Assembly (NCBI RefSeq): GCF_002242685.1
Contig: NZ_NBIM01000001.1
Location: 558,001-622,000 of the forward strand
Direction: 5' to 3'
DNA from: Oceanimonas doudoroffii
Lineage (GTDB): Bacteria > Pseudomonadota > Gammaproteobacteria > Enterobacterales > Aeromonadaceae
DNA length: 64,000 nucleotides
The position numbers and the translations under genes are program-made. Numbering within the stretch: position 1 is the first letter of the stretch; every line of letters begins with the position of its first letter. Of the stretch, positions 25,241 to 33,630 are shown one piece after another. The notes below the pieces were generated by a model. That model was not told where the DNA came from. It did no database searches and saw only the letters and a list, made by a program, of their open reading frames with translations.

Positions 25241-26566
25241 ATGACGGAAATGTCCCGCACCCTGCCGGACTGGATCGGCTGGGTCAGAGAGGAAAACCTG
25301 GGGCTGCATCTGCCTCCCGACCGGCTGGCCTTTTTGCTGGCGGCGCATATCTTTGGCCGGGGCGGTGAGCAGCCGCAGCTGTCCGAGGCCGAGCTGCACC
25401 ACGCCTTTGGCTATGTCAGCAAGGGTTTTGAGCAGGCCGACGACACTCAGGTCAGCCGGGCCAACAATGCCATTAACGATCTGGTGCGCCAGCGCCTGCT
25501 GAGCCGCTTTCAGGGCGACGGCGGTGAGGGGGAAAGCCTCTATCGCCTGACCCGGCTGGGGCTGGCCATTGTGGAGTTCTTTGCCGCCCAGCGGGAAGTG
25601 AGCCAAATCAAGCTGTCGCTGTTGCTGGAGCACATCGGCCAGGAGCTGGACAAGGTCGCCGAGGCCATTGCTGCCAACCCCGACGACAAGGGCTGGGCCC
25701 AGAACGTGGAAGGCCGGCTCAAATATTCCGTGGCCGAGCAGCTGGCGCGCATCGACGACACCCAGCGCACCATGGATGAGCAGCAAAACGCGGTCAAGGC
25801 CAACATTGCCGCCCTGCTCAACAAAAACTGGCACGAGGCTATTCACGCCTGTGAACAGCTGCTGCGGGAAACCGGTGTGACCCTGCGCGAACTGCAAGAC
25901 ACCCTCGACCAGGCCGGCCACGGCCTGCAACAAAGTCTGCTCAATATTGAAGAGCAGTTGCAGCAAAGCCCGCGCGGCGCCGAGGTGGCGATATTGTGCC
26001 AGCAGCTGCAGGCCCGGCTCGATGCCATTATTCACTGGGGCAGCCAGTGTATTGAGCTCTGGTCCCGTTACGACCGCCACGTGCACCGCTTTATACGCAC
26101 CGCCATCGACATGGACAAAAACCGTGCCTTCAGCCAGCGGCTGCGCGAGTCCATTCGCCACTTTGAACACCACAACTGGCGGCTGCGGGTGAGCCAGACC
26201 CTGCCGCTGCTGGAGCTGCGTGATGAAACCATGGCCGCCTACGCCGAGGAAGTGACCGGCGAGCTGCCGGTGGAGCTGGAATATCAGGACATGACCGACG
26301 TGGCCGCCGAGCTCTCTGGGCGCATTCGGCAGCACCTTGAAGTGTTTTCCACCGCCGGCAAGCCGCTGGATCTGGCCGGCGTGCTGCGCGATTACCTGAA
26401 CGATTACCCTTATTACCAGCACTTTGACATTGCGCGCCTGCTGATTGACGAAGCGGTCAAGCTCGGCCATGCCGACGGCGAACTCGCGGGCGCGCCCATG
26501 CCCGACTGGCAACCCATTAATGCCCACGGGGCCAAGGTACAAGCACATGTTATCGACCAATACTGA
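25241..26566 (+). CDS. mukF: Chromosome partition protein MukF (kleisin)
   Basis: A 441-residue kleisin, the usual MukF length. The N-terminus (TLPDWIGWVREENLGLHLPPDRLAFLLAAH) and the winged-helix and helical-bundle regions are recognisable. MukF bridges the MukB heads and binds MukE dimers to make the bacterial condensin. Its end overlaps the mukE start by 20 bp, typical for the mukFEB operon. Confidence 0.96.
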   Translation: MTEMSRTLPDWIGWVREENLGLHLPPDRLAFLLAAHIFGRGGEQPQLSEAELHHAFGYVSKGFEQADDTQVSRANNAINDLVRQRLLSRFQGDGGEGESLYRLTRLGLAIVEFFAAQREVSQIKLSLLLEHIGQELDKVAEAIAANPDDKGWAQNVEGRLKYSVAEQLARIDDTQRTMDEQQNAVKANIAALLNKNWHEAIHACEQLLRETGVTLRELQDTLDQAGHGLQQSLLNIEEQLQQSPRGAEVAILCQQLQARLDAIIHWGSQCIELWSRYDRHVHRFIRTAIDMDKNRAFSQRLRESIRHFEHHNWRLRVSQTLPLLELRDETMAAYAEEVTGELPVELEYQDMTDVAAELSGRIRQHLEVFSTAGKPLDLAGVLRDYLNDYPYYQHFDIARLLIDEAVKLGHADGELAGAPMPDWQPINAHGAKVQAHVIDQY

Positions 26567-27245
26567 ACAGGCCCTGGACTCAAGACTGGTTCAGGCCATT
26601 GCCAACCCGCTGTTTCCCGCCCTCGACAACCAGCTGCGCGCGGGCCGGCACATTACCGCCGACGAGCTGGAGCAGCATTCGCTGCTGCAGGAATACTACG
26701 CCGAGCTGGACGCCTTTTATCAGCGTTACCAGGCCGAGCTGGTGCGCGCCCCCGAGGGCTTTTATTACCTGCGACCGCGCTCCACCAGTGAGCTGGGCAC
26801 CTCCATTCTGTCCGAGCTGGAAATGCTGGTGGGCAAGGTGCTGTGCTACCTCTACCTGAGCCCGGATCGGCTGATCAACGAAGGGGTGTTCTCCGTTGAA
26901 GACCTGCAGGAAGAGATTCTGACCCTGTCCAACGAGCAGGCGCTGCTGCGCATGGTGAACCAGCGCGCCGGAGGCAGTGATCTCGACAAGCGCAAGCTGG
27001 CCGACAAGCTCAAAAGCGCCATTCGCCGGCTCAAGCGTATTGGCATGGTGAGCAGTGTGGGCAGCCAGGACAAATTCCGTATTACCGAAGCGGTGTTCCG
27101 TTTTGCCGCCGACGTGCGCAGCGACGAAGACCCCCGCGAGCTGCAGCTGCGCATGATCAGGGAAGGCGAAGCCGTGGCCGGCACCGACACCCATGCCGAC
27201 ACTACCGCCAATGAACACCAGGACGAGCAGGAGAACGAGCAGTGA
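26547..27245 (+). CDS. mukE: Chromosome partition protein MukE
   Basis: A 232-residue protein with paired winged-helix domains (AIANPLFPALDNQLRAGRHI; SELEMLVGKVLCYLYLSPDRL). The ATG at 26547 is inside the end of mukF and gives the family N-terminus; a longer open frame upstream is not used. The tail is acidic and low complexity. MukE regulates the MukBF complex. Confidence 0.96.
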   Translation: MLSTNTEQALDSRLVQAIANPLFPALDNQLRAGRHITADELEQHSLLQEYYAELDAFYQRYQAELVRAPEGFYYLRPRSTSELGTSILSELEMLVGKVLCYLYLSPDRLINEGVFSVEDLQEEILTLSNEQALLRMVNQRAGGSDLDKRKLADKLKSAIRRLKRIGMVSSVGSQDKFRITEAVFRFAADVRSDEDPRELQLRMIREGEAVAGTDTHADTTANEHQDEQENEQ

Positions 27246-30200
27246 GTGTGACCCGAGGCAAGTTTCAATCCCTGACCATGGTCAACTGGAACGGCTTTTT
27301 CGCCCGCACCTTTGATCTGGACCAGCTGGTAACCACGCTGTCCGGTGGCAATGGCGCCGGCAAGTCGACCACCATGGCGGCCTTTATTGCCGCGCTTATT
27401 CCCGATCTCAGCCTGCTGCACTTTCGCAACACCACCGAAGCGGGCAGCCAGTCGGGCAGCCGCGACAAGGGCCTGTATGGCAAGCTGCAACGGGGCCACT
27501 GCTATTCGCTGATTGAGGTGACCACCTCACAACAGGAGCGGGTATGGTTTGGCGTGCACCTGGAGCAGGTGGCCAACCGCGACAACAAGGTCAATATGGT
27601 GCCCTTTGCCCTGCAGGGAGTGGCCAAGGGCGCGGCGCCCACCGAGCTGCTGCTGCAACGCCTGCAAGACGGCCGCGGTCAGGTGCGCTCGCTCAACGAG
27701 CTGAAGGCCGCCGCCGTGAATGCCGGCCTGCGCTTTGCCCGTTTCAATACGGTGAGCGAGTATCACAACTTTTTGTTCGACATGGGCGTGACCCCGCGCA
27801 AGCTGAAAGATCAGCGCGACCGGGTGAAGTTCTATCGCCTGATTGAGGCGTCGCTCTATGGCGGTATTTCCAGCACCATCAGCCGCAGCCTGAAAGACTA
27901 TCTGCTGCCGGAAAACGCCGGTATTCGCAAGGCCTTTACCGACATGGAGGCGGCGATTTTTGAAAACCGCCGCACCCTGGAGTCGATTCGCGAAACCCAG
28001 CGCCAGCGGGATCTGTTCCGCCAGCTGATCACCGAAACCACCCACTACGCCGCCGCCGACTATGTGCGCAACAGCGCCGAAAAGCAGCGGCTGTCGGATC
28101 TCGCCCTGTCGGCCCGCAAGGCCCTGGCGGAAGAACGCCGCATTCTGGCCGAGGAAAAGGCCCGGCTGATTTATCTGGCCGATGAATACGAGCACCTGCA
28201 AGCCAAGGAGCGCATGCTGACCGACGAGCTGGATATCGCGTCTGAGCATCTGGCCAAGGTGCTGAGCGGGGTCAAGCTTAATGAGAAAATTCAGGCCTAT
28301 CAGCTGGAGCTGGACGAGCTGGAAGAAAAGCTCGCCATTCAGGAAGAAATGCTGGCCGAGCTGCAGGACGAACATCAGCAGGCGCAAGACGCCCGCACCG
28401 AGGCCGACGCCGAGGTAGACAGCCTGAAGAGCCAGCTGGCGGATTATCAGCAGGCGCTGGACACGCAACAAACCCGCGCTATTCAGTATCGCCAGGCCCG
28501 CCAGGCGCTGGAAGACGTGCGCGCCCGCTGCGAGCTGCCCGGGCTTGAGCCCGAGCAGGCGAAAGAACAAGAGCAGCGCCATCAGCAACGCGAGCAGGAA
28601 CTGACCCAAACCGTGCTGGAGCAACGCCAGCAGCTGAGTCTGGCCGAAGCCGCCCGGGCCCAGTATGACCAGGCACTGGCGCTGCTGGAAGCCGTGGCCG
28701 GCCCGGTGGACCGGGCCGCCGCCTACGGCAAGGCCACCCAGCTGATAGAGCAGGGCCGGGAACACCAGAGCCTGCTCGGCCGGGAAGAGGGCATTCGTCG
28801 CAGCCTGAAAGACGCCGAGCAGGCCGAGGCCCGGCTGCACAAGGTGCGCGAGTTGCAAGGAGAGCTTGCCCGCCACAACCGCCGCGTGCACAGCGAAGAC
28901 GAGCTTGAGCTGCAACTGGCCGAAGTGGAAGAGCAAAAGGCCGAGGCCGAAGAACAGCTGGCCGAATGTGCCGAGGCCCAGCGCCAGCTACAGTCCGCCG
29001 AAGGCCAGCTGGCGCCGCGCATTAAAGCATTGAAGGTTCAGGCCCCGGCCTGGCACAAGGCCCAGCAGGCGCTGGAGCGGTTGCGGGAGCTGGCGAACAA
29101 GCCGCTCACCGACAGCAGTGAAATCACCACCGCCATGCAGCAGGCCCTGCGCGACGAGCATCAGGCCGAGCAGACCAAGCAGCAGGCGCTGGCCGCCAAA
29201 CAGCGCCTGGAGCAGCACATTCGTGTGCTGAGCGGCGGCAGCGATGCCTCTCCCGAGCTGGTGTCTTTGTGCGAGCACCTGGGCGGCACTTTGCTGTGCG
29301 AGGTGTATGACGACATTGCGGTGGAAGACGCCCCGTACTATGAGGCGCTCTACGGCCCGGCCCGCAATGCCATTGTGGTGGCGGACCCAGAAGCCGCGCT
29401 GGAAAAACTGCAGGCGCTGGAAAGCTGCCCACCCGACGTGTATCTCATTCAGGGCAACCCCGACGCCTTTGATGAAGACCTGCTGCAGGCCACCGAGCTG
29501 GAGCGGGCCGTGTATGTGCAAAACGGCGAGCGCCAGCTGCGTTATTCCCGTTTTCCTGCCGTGCCGCTGTTTGGCCGCGCCGCCCGGGAAGCCCAGGTGG
29601 AAAAGCTGCGCGACGAGCTTGAAGCTGAGAGCGCCCGTTATGCCGAAGCGGCCTTTGCCCAGCAAAAACACAGCCGGCTCTACCACCAGCTGAGCGACTT
29701 TGTCAGTGACGGCCTGCAACAGGCCTTTGCCCCCAGCCCGGAAGAATTGCTGGCGGAGCTGGCCGAGCAACAAAGTGAGCTGGAGCAGGAGCGGGCGGTG
29801 CTTGCCGAGCAGCGCACTCAGTGGGCCAGCAAGGTGGACAGCCTGCGCGAGCAGCAGGGTTTGTTGCACAAGCTGCTGCCGCTGGCTTCACTGCTTGCCG
29901 ACGACGGCGTGGCCGAACGGCTGCAAAGCGCCAAGGCCGATGCCGACAAACTCACCGAGGCCCGCAACTTTATGGCCGCCCACGGCCAGCGCCTGGGCCG
30001 TCTGGCCGAGCAGGTGCAGGTGCTGCGCCAGGATCCCGCCGGTTTTGACGCCCTGAAAGCCGCCACCGAGCAGGCCGAAAGCGATCTGACCGAGGCCCGG
30101 GCCCGCACCTATGCACTAAACCAGCTGGTGGCACGGCTGCCGCACCTGGCCTATGCCGATGCCGAGCAGCTGCTGAGCCAAAGCTCCGCCATGAACGACA

Positions 30201-31657
30201 GCCTCAAGGCCAAGCTGGCCCAGGCGGAAGAAGCCCGCCGCAAGGCCGGCCTGCGTGCCGAGCAGCTTTCCGGCCGGGTAAGCGACGCCCTGCAGGCGCG
30301 CACCGCCCTGGTTACCGGCCGCGATGCGCGCAACCGCACGCTGGGCGAGTTCCGCGAGGAGCTGGCGGCCCTGGGCATTGCGCTTGCCGACGACATGGAG
30401 CAAAAGGCCCGGAACGCCAAGCGCGAGGTGGAAAACGAACTGGTGCAGACCCGCAACAAGCGCAGCCAGACCGAGGCCCAGCGCCAGGTGACCAAGCGCG
30501 AGATAGACTCCCTCAGCCAGCGCCTGTCCAAAGACGGCCAGGGCTATTTTGCCGCCCGCAAGGCGCTGGTGGCCCACAAGGCCAACTGGTCGAAAGTGGA
30601 GCGGCTGGCGCGGGATCACGATGTGGAGCGCCGGCTCAAGCGCCCGGAGCTGGCTTATCTCGATGCCGACGAGCTGCGCTCCATGTCCGACAAGGCCCTG
30701 GGCACCCTGCGGGTGGCGGTGGAGCACGACGAAGAGCTGCGCGATGCCCTGCGCCTGTCCGAGGGCAACCGCAACACCCTGCAAAAGGTGCAGTTCTACA
30801 TTCTGGTGTTCCGTCACCTCAAGGCGCGCATTCGCCACGACATTATTCGCGCCGACGATCCGGTGGAAGCGCTGGAAGAAATGGAAGTGGAGCTGGCGCG
30901 CCTGGCCGACGAGCTCACCCTGCGCGAAGGCCAGCTGTCGCTGTCGTCCGTGGAGGTGGCCGCCAAGATCAACACCATTATTCGTCGGGAGCAGACCCGC
31001 ATTCGCCAGCTCAACCAGGGCCTGCAGAACATTCGCTTTGGTCTGGTGGCCGGGGTGCGCCTGAACGTGAACATTCGCGACACCTATCAGCGCCTGCTGG
31101 ATGCGTTAAGCGACCCCGAAGGCCGCCATCAGGACTTGTTCAGCAGCAAGGAGCTCAGCTTCTCCGAGGCCATGGGCAAGCTGTATCAGCGCCTGAACCC
31201 CGAGCTGGAGCGGGGCGATCGCAGCCCACAGGTGCTGGGCCAGGCCTTGCTCGACTACCGCAACTACCTGGAGCTGGACATTGAAGTGCAGCGCGGTGCC
31301 GACGGCTGGCTGCGGGCCGAAAGCGGCGCCCTCTCCACCGGTGAAGCTATTGGTACCGGCCAGGCCATTCTGCTGATGGTGCTGCAAAGCTGGGAAGAAG
31401 AAGCCCGCCACCTGCGCGGCCGCGACGTGCTGCCTTGCCGCTTGCTGTTCCTCGACGAGGCCGCGCGCCTCGATGCCCGCTCCATCGCTACCCTGTTCGA
31501 GCTATGCGAGCGCCAGGACATGCAGCTGCTGATTGCCGCCCCGGAAAACATCAGCCCGGAAAAAGGCACCACCTACAAGCTGATCCGCAAGGTGCACGGC
31601 AACCAGGAGCATGTGCATGTAGTGGGCCTGCGCGGCTTTGCAGGGGAGGCGGCCTAA
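27242..31657 (+). CDS. mukB: Chromosome partition protein MukB (SMC-like ATPase)
   Basis: A 1471-residue condensin ATPase (E. coli 1486). Walker A is GGNGAGKSTTMAAF (about residue 34), the ABC signature LSTGEAIGTGQAIL and Walker B LLFLDEAARLD lie near the C-terminus, and the middle is two very long Glu/Gln/Ala-rich coiled-coil arms around a hinge (about residues 660-780). It starts at a GTG overlapping the mukE stop (GTGA). It is the last core gene before the accessory region. Confidence 0.98.
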   Translation: MSVTRGKFQSLTMVNWNGFFARTFDLDQLVTTLSGGNGAGKSTTMAAFIAALIPDLSLLHFRNTTEAGSQSGSRDKGLYGKLQRGHCYSLIEVTTSQQERVWFGVHLEQVANRDNKVNMVPFALQGVAKGAAPTELLLQRLQDGRGQVRSLNELKAAAVNAGLRFARFNTVSEYHNFLFDMGVTPRKLKDQRDRVKFYRLIEASLYGGISSTISRSLKDYLLPENAGIRKAFTDMEAAIFENRRTLESIRETQRQRDLFRQLITETTHYAAADYVRNSAEKQRLSDLALSARKALAEERRILAEEKARLIYLADEYEHLQAKERMLTDELDIASEHLAKVLSGVKLNEKIQAYQLELDELEEKLAIQEEMLAELQDEHQQAQDARTEADAEVDSLKSQLADYQQALDTQQTRAIQYRQARQALEDVRARCELPGLEPEQAKEQEQRHQQREQELTQTVLEQRQQLSLAEAARAQYDQALALLEAVAGPVDRAAAYGKATQLIEQGREHQSLLGREEGIRRSLKDAEQAEARLHKVRELQGELARHNRRVHSEDELELQLAEVEEQKAEAEEQLAECAEAQRQLQSAEGQLAPRIKALKVQAPAWHKAQQALERLRELANKPLTDSSEITTAMQQALRDEHQAEQTKQQALAAKQRLEQHIRVLSGGSDASPELVSLCEHLGGTLLCEVYDDIAVEDAPYYEALYGPARNAIVVADPEAALEKLQALESCPPDVYLIQGNPDAFDEDLLQATELERAVYVQNGERQLRYSRFPAVPLFGRAAREAQVEKLRDELEAESARYAEAAFAQQKHSRLYHQLSDFVSDGLQQAFAPSPEELLAELAEQQSELEQERAVLAEQRTQWASKVDSLREQQGLLHKLLPLASLLADDGVAERLQSAKADADKLTEARNFMAAHGQRLGRLAEQVQVLRQDPAGFDALKAATEQAESDLTEARARTYALNQLVARLPHLAYADAEQLLSQSSAMNDSLKAKLAQAEEARRKAGLRAEQLSGRVSDALQARTALVTGRDARNRTLGEFREELAALGIALADDMEQKARNAKREVENELVQTRNKRSQTEAQRQVTKREIDSLSQRLSKDGQGYFAARKALVAHKANWSKVERLARDHDVERRLKRPELAYLDADELRSMSDKALGTLRVAVEHDEELRDALRLSEGNRNTLQKVQFYILVFRHLKARIRHDIIRADDPVEALEEMEVELARLADELTLREGQLSLSSVEVAAKINTIIRREQTRIRQLNQGLQNIRFGLVAGVRLNVNIRDTYQRLLDALSDPEGRHQDLFSSKELSFSEAMGKLYQRLNPELERGDRSPQVLGQALLDYRNYLELDIEVQRGADGWLRAESGALSTGEAIGTGQAILLMVLQSWEEEARHLRGRDVLPCRLLFLDEAARLDARSIATLFELCERQDMQLLIAAPENISPEKGTTYKLIRKVHGNQEHVHVVGLRGFAGEAA

Positions 31658-31740
31658 CCGCCTTCCAGCGCGTTTTCTTTCTGTCATCCGCGCGTCTTCT
31701 TGTTGTCATCCCCGCGAAGGAACGTCATCCTCGCGGGGAC

Positions 31741-31772
31741 GGGGATCCAGAACAGACGGCTCCAAACCACCC
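31741..31772. repeat. 32-bp direct repeat, copy A
   Basis: GGGGATCCAGAACAGACGGC followed by TCCAAACC[A/G]CCC. It recurs at 31969-32000 with one difference. Both copies follow a GTCATC...CGCGGGG-type palindrome, so each is part of a larger dispersed element. Confidence 0.85.
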
Positions 31773-31773
31773 C

Positions 31774-31799
31774 AAAACGCCCGCAACCGCGGGCGTTTT
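31774..31799 (+). terminator. Strong bidirectional terminator after mukB
   Basis: AAAACGCCCGC-AACC-GCGGGCGTTTT is a perfect 11-bp stem with A- and T-runs at the two ends. It lies about 115 bp after the mukB stop and should end the mukFEB transcript. Confidence 0.9.
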
Positions 31800-31852
31800 C
31801 ATATCTTCGTCATTCATCCCGTCTTTCTGTCATCAACCGCGCCTCACTTTCG

Positions 31853-31953
31853 TCACCCCGAACCTTCCTTTGTTACCCCGAACCTTCCTTTGTTACCCCG
31901 AACCTTCCTTTGTTACCCCGAACCTTCCTTTGTTACCCCGAACCTTCCTTTGT
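31853..31953. repeat. 20-bp tandem repeat array
   Basis: Four exact head-to-tail copies of AACCTTCCTTTGTTACCCCG (31861, 31881, 31901, 31921) plus a partial fifth, merging at the right into a GTCATCCCCGCG palindrome. There are no unique spacers, so this is not CRISPR. The unit looks like a shortened derivative of the neighbouring GTCA(T/C)CCC element. Confidence 0.92.
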
Positions 31954-31968
31954 CATCCCCGCGAAGGC

Positions 31969-32000
31969 GGGGATCCAGAACAGACGGCTCCAAACCGCCC
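31969..32000. repeat. 32-bp direct repeat, copy B
   Basis: Second copy of the block at 31741-31772; together they bracket the terminator and the 20-bp tandem array. Confidence 0.85.
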
Positions 32001-32187
32001 TTTTTCTGCACACAAGTGTGTAACAGGGCGCCTTTTATCCAAAAAGCTACGCAAAAACACCATCCTGCAAAAGTTCCATTTGAATTCTTTCTTTCGGCAG
32101 GCACAATAACCGCTTCCATTCCAGCCAACGTCCAGTGGCCCGGTCGCCCGCAAGATCCGGGCGGTAGCGTGGCAGCAGAAAATACTG

Positions 32188-32388
32188 ATGGTTTCTACAG
32201 TGTATTGGCCAGCTTGTCAGCACCCTGCGCACTATCAGCCGGGCGATGCGCGTGTACAGCAAACCGGGCGTAAAAAACGCTGTTATCTGAGTGGCTTATG
32301 GCAGGGCTTTGTGGATAGTGCGCAAGCGACCGTTGATAACGAGCATGCCTGTTTTTGCTCATCGCCAAAATGCTGTGTATTAGATTAA
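32188..32388 (+). pseudogene. Possible degenerate IS1-like InsA fragment
   Basis: A 66-codon frame reads VYWPACQHP ... QQTGRKKRCYLSGLWQGFV. The spacing of Cys and the TGRKKRCY block recall the zinc-ribbon N-terminus of IS1-family InsA proteins (C-x2-C ... G--RY-C--C---F), but key cysteines are replaced by Trp and Leu. It could also be chance. It sits at the boundary where GC-rich core DNA turns AT-rich. Confidence 0.25.
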
Positions 32389-32390
32389 TT

Positions 32391-32929
32391 TCAATTTTAT
32401 CAATAAGTTAAGAGTGAAAGGTGAGTGGGCGTGTTGGAAGAAATATGCGCATGCTCATTATTATAATGTTATGTTTCACTTTGATTTAGAAGAAATAAAA
32501 GGTTTTCTGGCGCTTATTTCTTTGGTCTCTTTGGCAATTCGTTCGAGTTGCCTCAGCAATTCAATATTATCGACCTAAGTTCTTGAATTTCTCAACCGGT
32601 TATATGCTTCAAGGTTCGTGAGTTGCTTCAATTTGAAATCGCGTCTGCGTGTTGAAAATTGGTCTGGTTTAAAGTCGCTTTGGTTCTATTCCTCAATTAG
32701 CAAATCGGCAGCGAGGTTTTCGGCAATTTGAGTTTTGTCTTTCGCTGTTTTGAAAGGGATGCCATCACTTGCTGAAAGTCATCAAAGTTGCTTCAATCAC
32801 ATTCCCGAGAATTACACGTTTTGTATGTATCGCTTTTGTCGGATTATTCCACAAAGTCGTGTGACACAAGTTAAACAATTTCTTATGCAATTCAGTTCTT
32901 TGCCATGTGAGTGAGTCAGTTGTGGTAAA
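32391..32929. other. AT-rich stretch without recognisable gene (first, gene-less cassette region)
   Basis: About 540 bp of AT-rich DNA between the core flank and the first attC site. Stops are frequent in all frames and I see no convincing coding region. It is most likely the body of a cassette with a decayed or non-coding content. Confidence 0.6.
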
Positions 32930-33054
32930 ACATAACAAACTGTTCAAGCAGATTCGGCACGCGTGGCATTTTTGGTTTGCAGTGGTTTTTGTGTTTACGG
33001 AGTAGTGCAGAAGCATTTGTATTGCGTGCCTCACTACTTAACAGGGCGTTAGGC
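32930..33054 (+). repeat. attC site 1 (125 bp, Vibrio-like)
   Basis: Begins ACATAACAAACTGTTCAAG and ends CTTAACAGGGCGTTAGGC. CTGTT(C)AAG pairs with CTTAACAG leaving one extrahelical C, and the right end GTTAGGC fits the R' core GTTRRRY. Length and interior (GCACGCGTGGCATTTTTGG) strongly resemble the long Vibrio cassette repeats (VCR/VPR). Confidence 0.9.
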
Positions 33055-33069
33055 TTACAAGGAGTAATG

Positions 33070-33480
33070 ATGAGACGTAGGGATTTTTTAGCAGAGCACA
33101 TTATGGATAAATCATTTGTCGAGGACGTAATGAAATCCATCGCATGGACTACTTTATGTGGTGCTGTCTTTGCAATATCTATGGTCACGCTGAAAGCGGG
33201 TGAGTATTTTCAAGGTTTTGTAATCTTCGGCCTATTTTTAATGCTTTCAACTTTGGCGGTAATGTATGTGGCTCTACACGTAGTAATTCCAATGGATTCT
33301 GCCATGTACCCTGACGACCCGTTCTGGGATGAGAAGTCTCAAGAGCTAAAGGGGGTTTCTAAATGGAGCGAGGCAATTAAAATATTTGTCACTAGGCACA
33401 AGATTTTCTATTTGTCTTTATCAATGGGCTATTTCCTTTATGCCCATGAGGTTGCCAATTATCTTGCAGCTAAAGCCTAA
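33070..33480 (+). CDS. Cassette-borne small membrane protein, unknown function
   Basis: A 136-residue protein with about two to three hydrophobic segments (IAWTTLCGAVFAISMVTL, GFVIFGLFLMLSTLAVMYVALHVV, a weaker C-terminal one). The frame is open upstream across the attC, but AAGGAG at 33059-33064 fits the tandem ATGs at 33067/33070, and the second has the better spacing. It is the only gene in its cassette and its TAA lies in the next attC's left core site, a normal cassette arrangement. No family recognised. Confidence 0.75.
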   Translation: MRRRDFLAEHIMDKSFVEDVMKSIAWTTLCGAVFAISMVTLKAGEYFQGFVIFGLFLMLSTLAVMYVALHVVIPMDSAMYPDDPFWDEKSQELKGVSKWSEAIKIFVTRHKIFYLSLSMGYFLYAHEVANYLAAKA

Positions 33481-33573
33481 CAAGGCCATTAAACTCGTTC
33501 CGGCCGCAAAAAGCGCGGCCTCCACCGGACTGCCTACGAGTTGCTTCGGCATCCGTTTATGGCGGCGTTAAAG
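33475..33573 (+). repeat. attC site 2 (99 bp)
   Basis: Left core GCCTAAC (33475-33481), right core GTTAAAG (33567-33573). The arm GGCCATTAAACT pairs with CGTTTATGGC with one extra base, as in canonical attC folds; the centre holds an internal GGCCGC/GCGGCC hairpin. Confidence 0.88.
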
Positions 33574-33630
33574 CCATTCACATTTGCGCCTGATTGAGTA
33601 TTCGATAGCGTAATTATTGAAGAGAAACTT

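Noticed and set aside
25076..26560. 494-codon reverse-strand frame
   Set aside because: Antisense of mukF, which has clear homology and operon context.
27527..28936. 469-codon reverse-strand frame
   Set aside because: Antisense of the mukB coiled coil, where codon bias keeps the opposite strand open.
31853..31953. Possible CRISPR array (regular 20-bp units)
   Set aside because: Units are directly adjacent and identical, with no unique spacers, and no cas genes are present.
31658..33066. Integron integrase gene intI or an attI site at the left end of the array
   Set aside because: No frame on either strand shows tyrosine recombinase motifs, and no attI could be identified.
32977..33069. Longer N-terminus for the first cassette gene
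   Set aside because: It would be encoded by attC 1; the ribosome binding site and tandem ATG after the attC give a better start.
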